From CAMPKL01 sp963817465 (GTDB lineage: Bacteria; Acidobacteriota; Terriglobia; Bryobacterales; UBA6623): a stretch of DNA of 64,000 bases. The stretch is taken from assembly GCA_963817465.1 (NCBI GenBank), contig CAWFOP010000021.1, forward strand, positions 124,001 through 188,000. Reading direction: 5' to 3'. A program made the translations under genes and the position numbers. How positions within the stretch are numbered: the stretch's first letter is position 1; each line of letters opens with the position of its first letter. The notes under the pieces were generated by a model. That model did no database searches and was not told the DNA's origin. It was given only the letters and a program-made list of their open reading frames with translations. Shown piece after piece: positions 63,315-64,000 of the stretch.

Positions 63315-64000
63315 ATGAGCACGTGCGCCAGCTTTCTGCCGAAGGACGGGATTCCGCCGTTGCCCGGTTTTGCGGGCCAGACCTTGCGCTGGCTGGACAC
63401 CGATTCGCCGGAGCGTTTTCGCGAGGAAGGCCATGAGGTCTACGGCGACGGCGACATCGAATATCGCTTCAACAGCCTGGGATACCGCGGGGCGGAGTTT
63501 GCCGAGAAGGCGGACATACGCATCGTGGCGGCGGGCTGCAGCTACGTCTTGGGCGTAGGGTTGCCGGCGGAGGCGTTGTTTCAGGAGCGATTCGCGATGC
63601 GGCTGCGGGCGGGCGGGCGCAGCGTGGTGGTGTGGAACCTGGGCGCGCAGGGCGCGAGCAACGATTACATCAACAGGATCTTGCAACTTGCGGTTCCGCA
63701 CCTGGATCCGCACGTGGTGCTGGTGAACTTCACGCATCCGAGCCGGCGCGAATACGTGTCGGTGCAGAACCAACTGGTGCGGTATTACCCGGATTGGCGT
63801 CCGCCGAATTTGGTGGCGCGGGCGATCAAGCGGCAGTTCGATGCGTTGAGCAGCTCGCAGGACGATTGTCTGAATTTCTTTCGGAACTATCGGGGGATCG
63901 CGGGGCTGCTGCGGGACCGTTGCTGGCTGTTCACGACGGTGGAGCCGTTGGGGGAGCTGGCGGGGCACGTGGAGGCGGAGCGTTACGCGGGGGTGCTCGA
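63315..64000 (+). CDS. SGNH/GDSL hydrolase-like protein, 5' part (runs off window)
   Basis: Open from ATG 63315 to the window end with 228 codons and no stop. The reading starts 'STCASFLPKDGIPPLPGF', then 'FNSLGYRGAEFAEKADIRIV', then 'AAGCSYVLGVGLPAEALFQE', which fits SGNH block I (GDS-like, nucleophile Ser in GCS), and 'VVWNLGAQGASNDYINRILQ', fitting the Gly/Asn blocks. Next 'PHVVLVNFTHPSRREYV'. The final Asp-x-x-His would lie outside. No signal peptide. The 155 bases before it contain TATGAT but no other feature. Could act on acylated glycans or lipids. Confidence 0.72.
   Translation, partial: MSTCASFLPKDGIPPLPGFAGQTLRWLDTDSPERFREEGHEVYGDGDIEYRFNSLGYRGAEFAEKADIRIVAAGCSYVLGVGLPAEALFQERFAMRLRAGGRSVVVWNLGAQGASNDYINRILQLAVPHLDPHVVLVNFTHPSRREYVSVQNQLVRYYPDWRPPNLVARAIKRQFDALSSSQDDCLNFFRNYRGIAGLLRDRCWLFTTVEPLGELAGHVEAERYAGVL

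Overview
This window is a high-GC bacterial chromosome segment, most likely from an acidobacterium of the Solibacter/Bryobacter group. The evidence is a C-terminal domain of the Solibacterales-associated TIGR03437 type at the end of a beta-propeller protein, Ser/Thr kinases with TolB/PD40-like sensor halves, a PQQ-propeller protein, abundant leaderless-looking genes with TTG or GTG starts, and many dispersed intergenic repeats. No rRNA, tRNA or CRISPR array was seen. All calls come from reading sequence and motifs; no database search was run.

Layout. 1-10.6 kb: 3' half of an RND pump gene, a small HTH gene with iteron-like repeats in front, an ArsR-SRPBCC regulator, a repeat-rich intergenic region, an SDR, a DUF1003 membrane protein, a catalytically degenerate M16 protein, an alpha-L-fucosidase and a secreted propeller/TIGR03437 protein. 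10.7-15.9 kb: a compact minus-strand operon that is the most interesting part of the window. It encodes a 166-residue peptide with a Cys/Ser/Thr/Pro-rich tail, an APH-fold kinase, a fused HopA1-type lyase plus LanC-type cyclase, and an Lgt-like membrane protein. This looks like a class V-type lanthipeptide pathway with lyase and cyclase fused and a possible lipid-handling enzyme. 16.2-19.6 kb: transglutaminase (broken) plus ATP-grasp/alpha-E protein. 19.7-23.1 kb: egtB-egtD for ergothioneine, divergent from hemB. 23.1-26.6 kb: PQQ propeller, VOC lipoprotein, AI-2E-type permease.

26.7-38.1 kb: three copies of a Ser/Thr-kinase locus (one internally deleted, one intact, one reduced to the first 24 codons), each with the same upstream block. 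They bracket a DUF5996 gene and a padR-tolC-RND-MFP efflux operon, which itself lies between 17-bp direct repeats. 38.2-48.2 kb: UshA-type nucleotidase, ECF sigma factor with membrane partner, SprT-like protease, an Usp/P-type ATPase/sulfatase operon, pirin and a mini flagellar-rod-like protein. 48.2-57.2 kb: surface glycan-type genes (GT-C membrane enzyme, sulfotransferase, GT4, GT2, methyltransferase, radical SAM) and a Tat-exported PhoD-like phosphatase. 57.2-64 kb: hybrid histidine kinase, mobile-element debris (25-bp inverted repeat, truncated tyrosine recombinase), aldo/keto reductase, UbiA-family prenyltransferase and the start of an SGNH-like gene that runs off the end.

Data-quality caution: at least eight genes are interrupted by one-base indels, often in short homopolymers (DUF1003, propeller protein, transglutaminase, sulfatase, P-type ATPase, GT4, methyltransferase, PhoD). 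Most of these look like sequencing indels rather than true decay. They also create one false 721-residue fusion (GT4-sulfotransferase).
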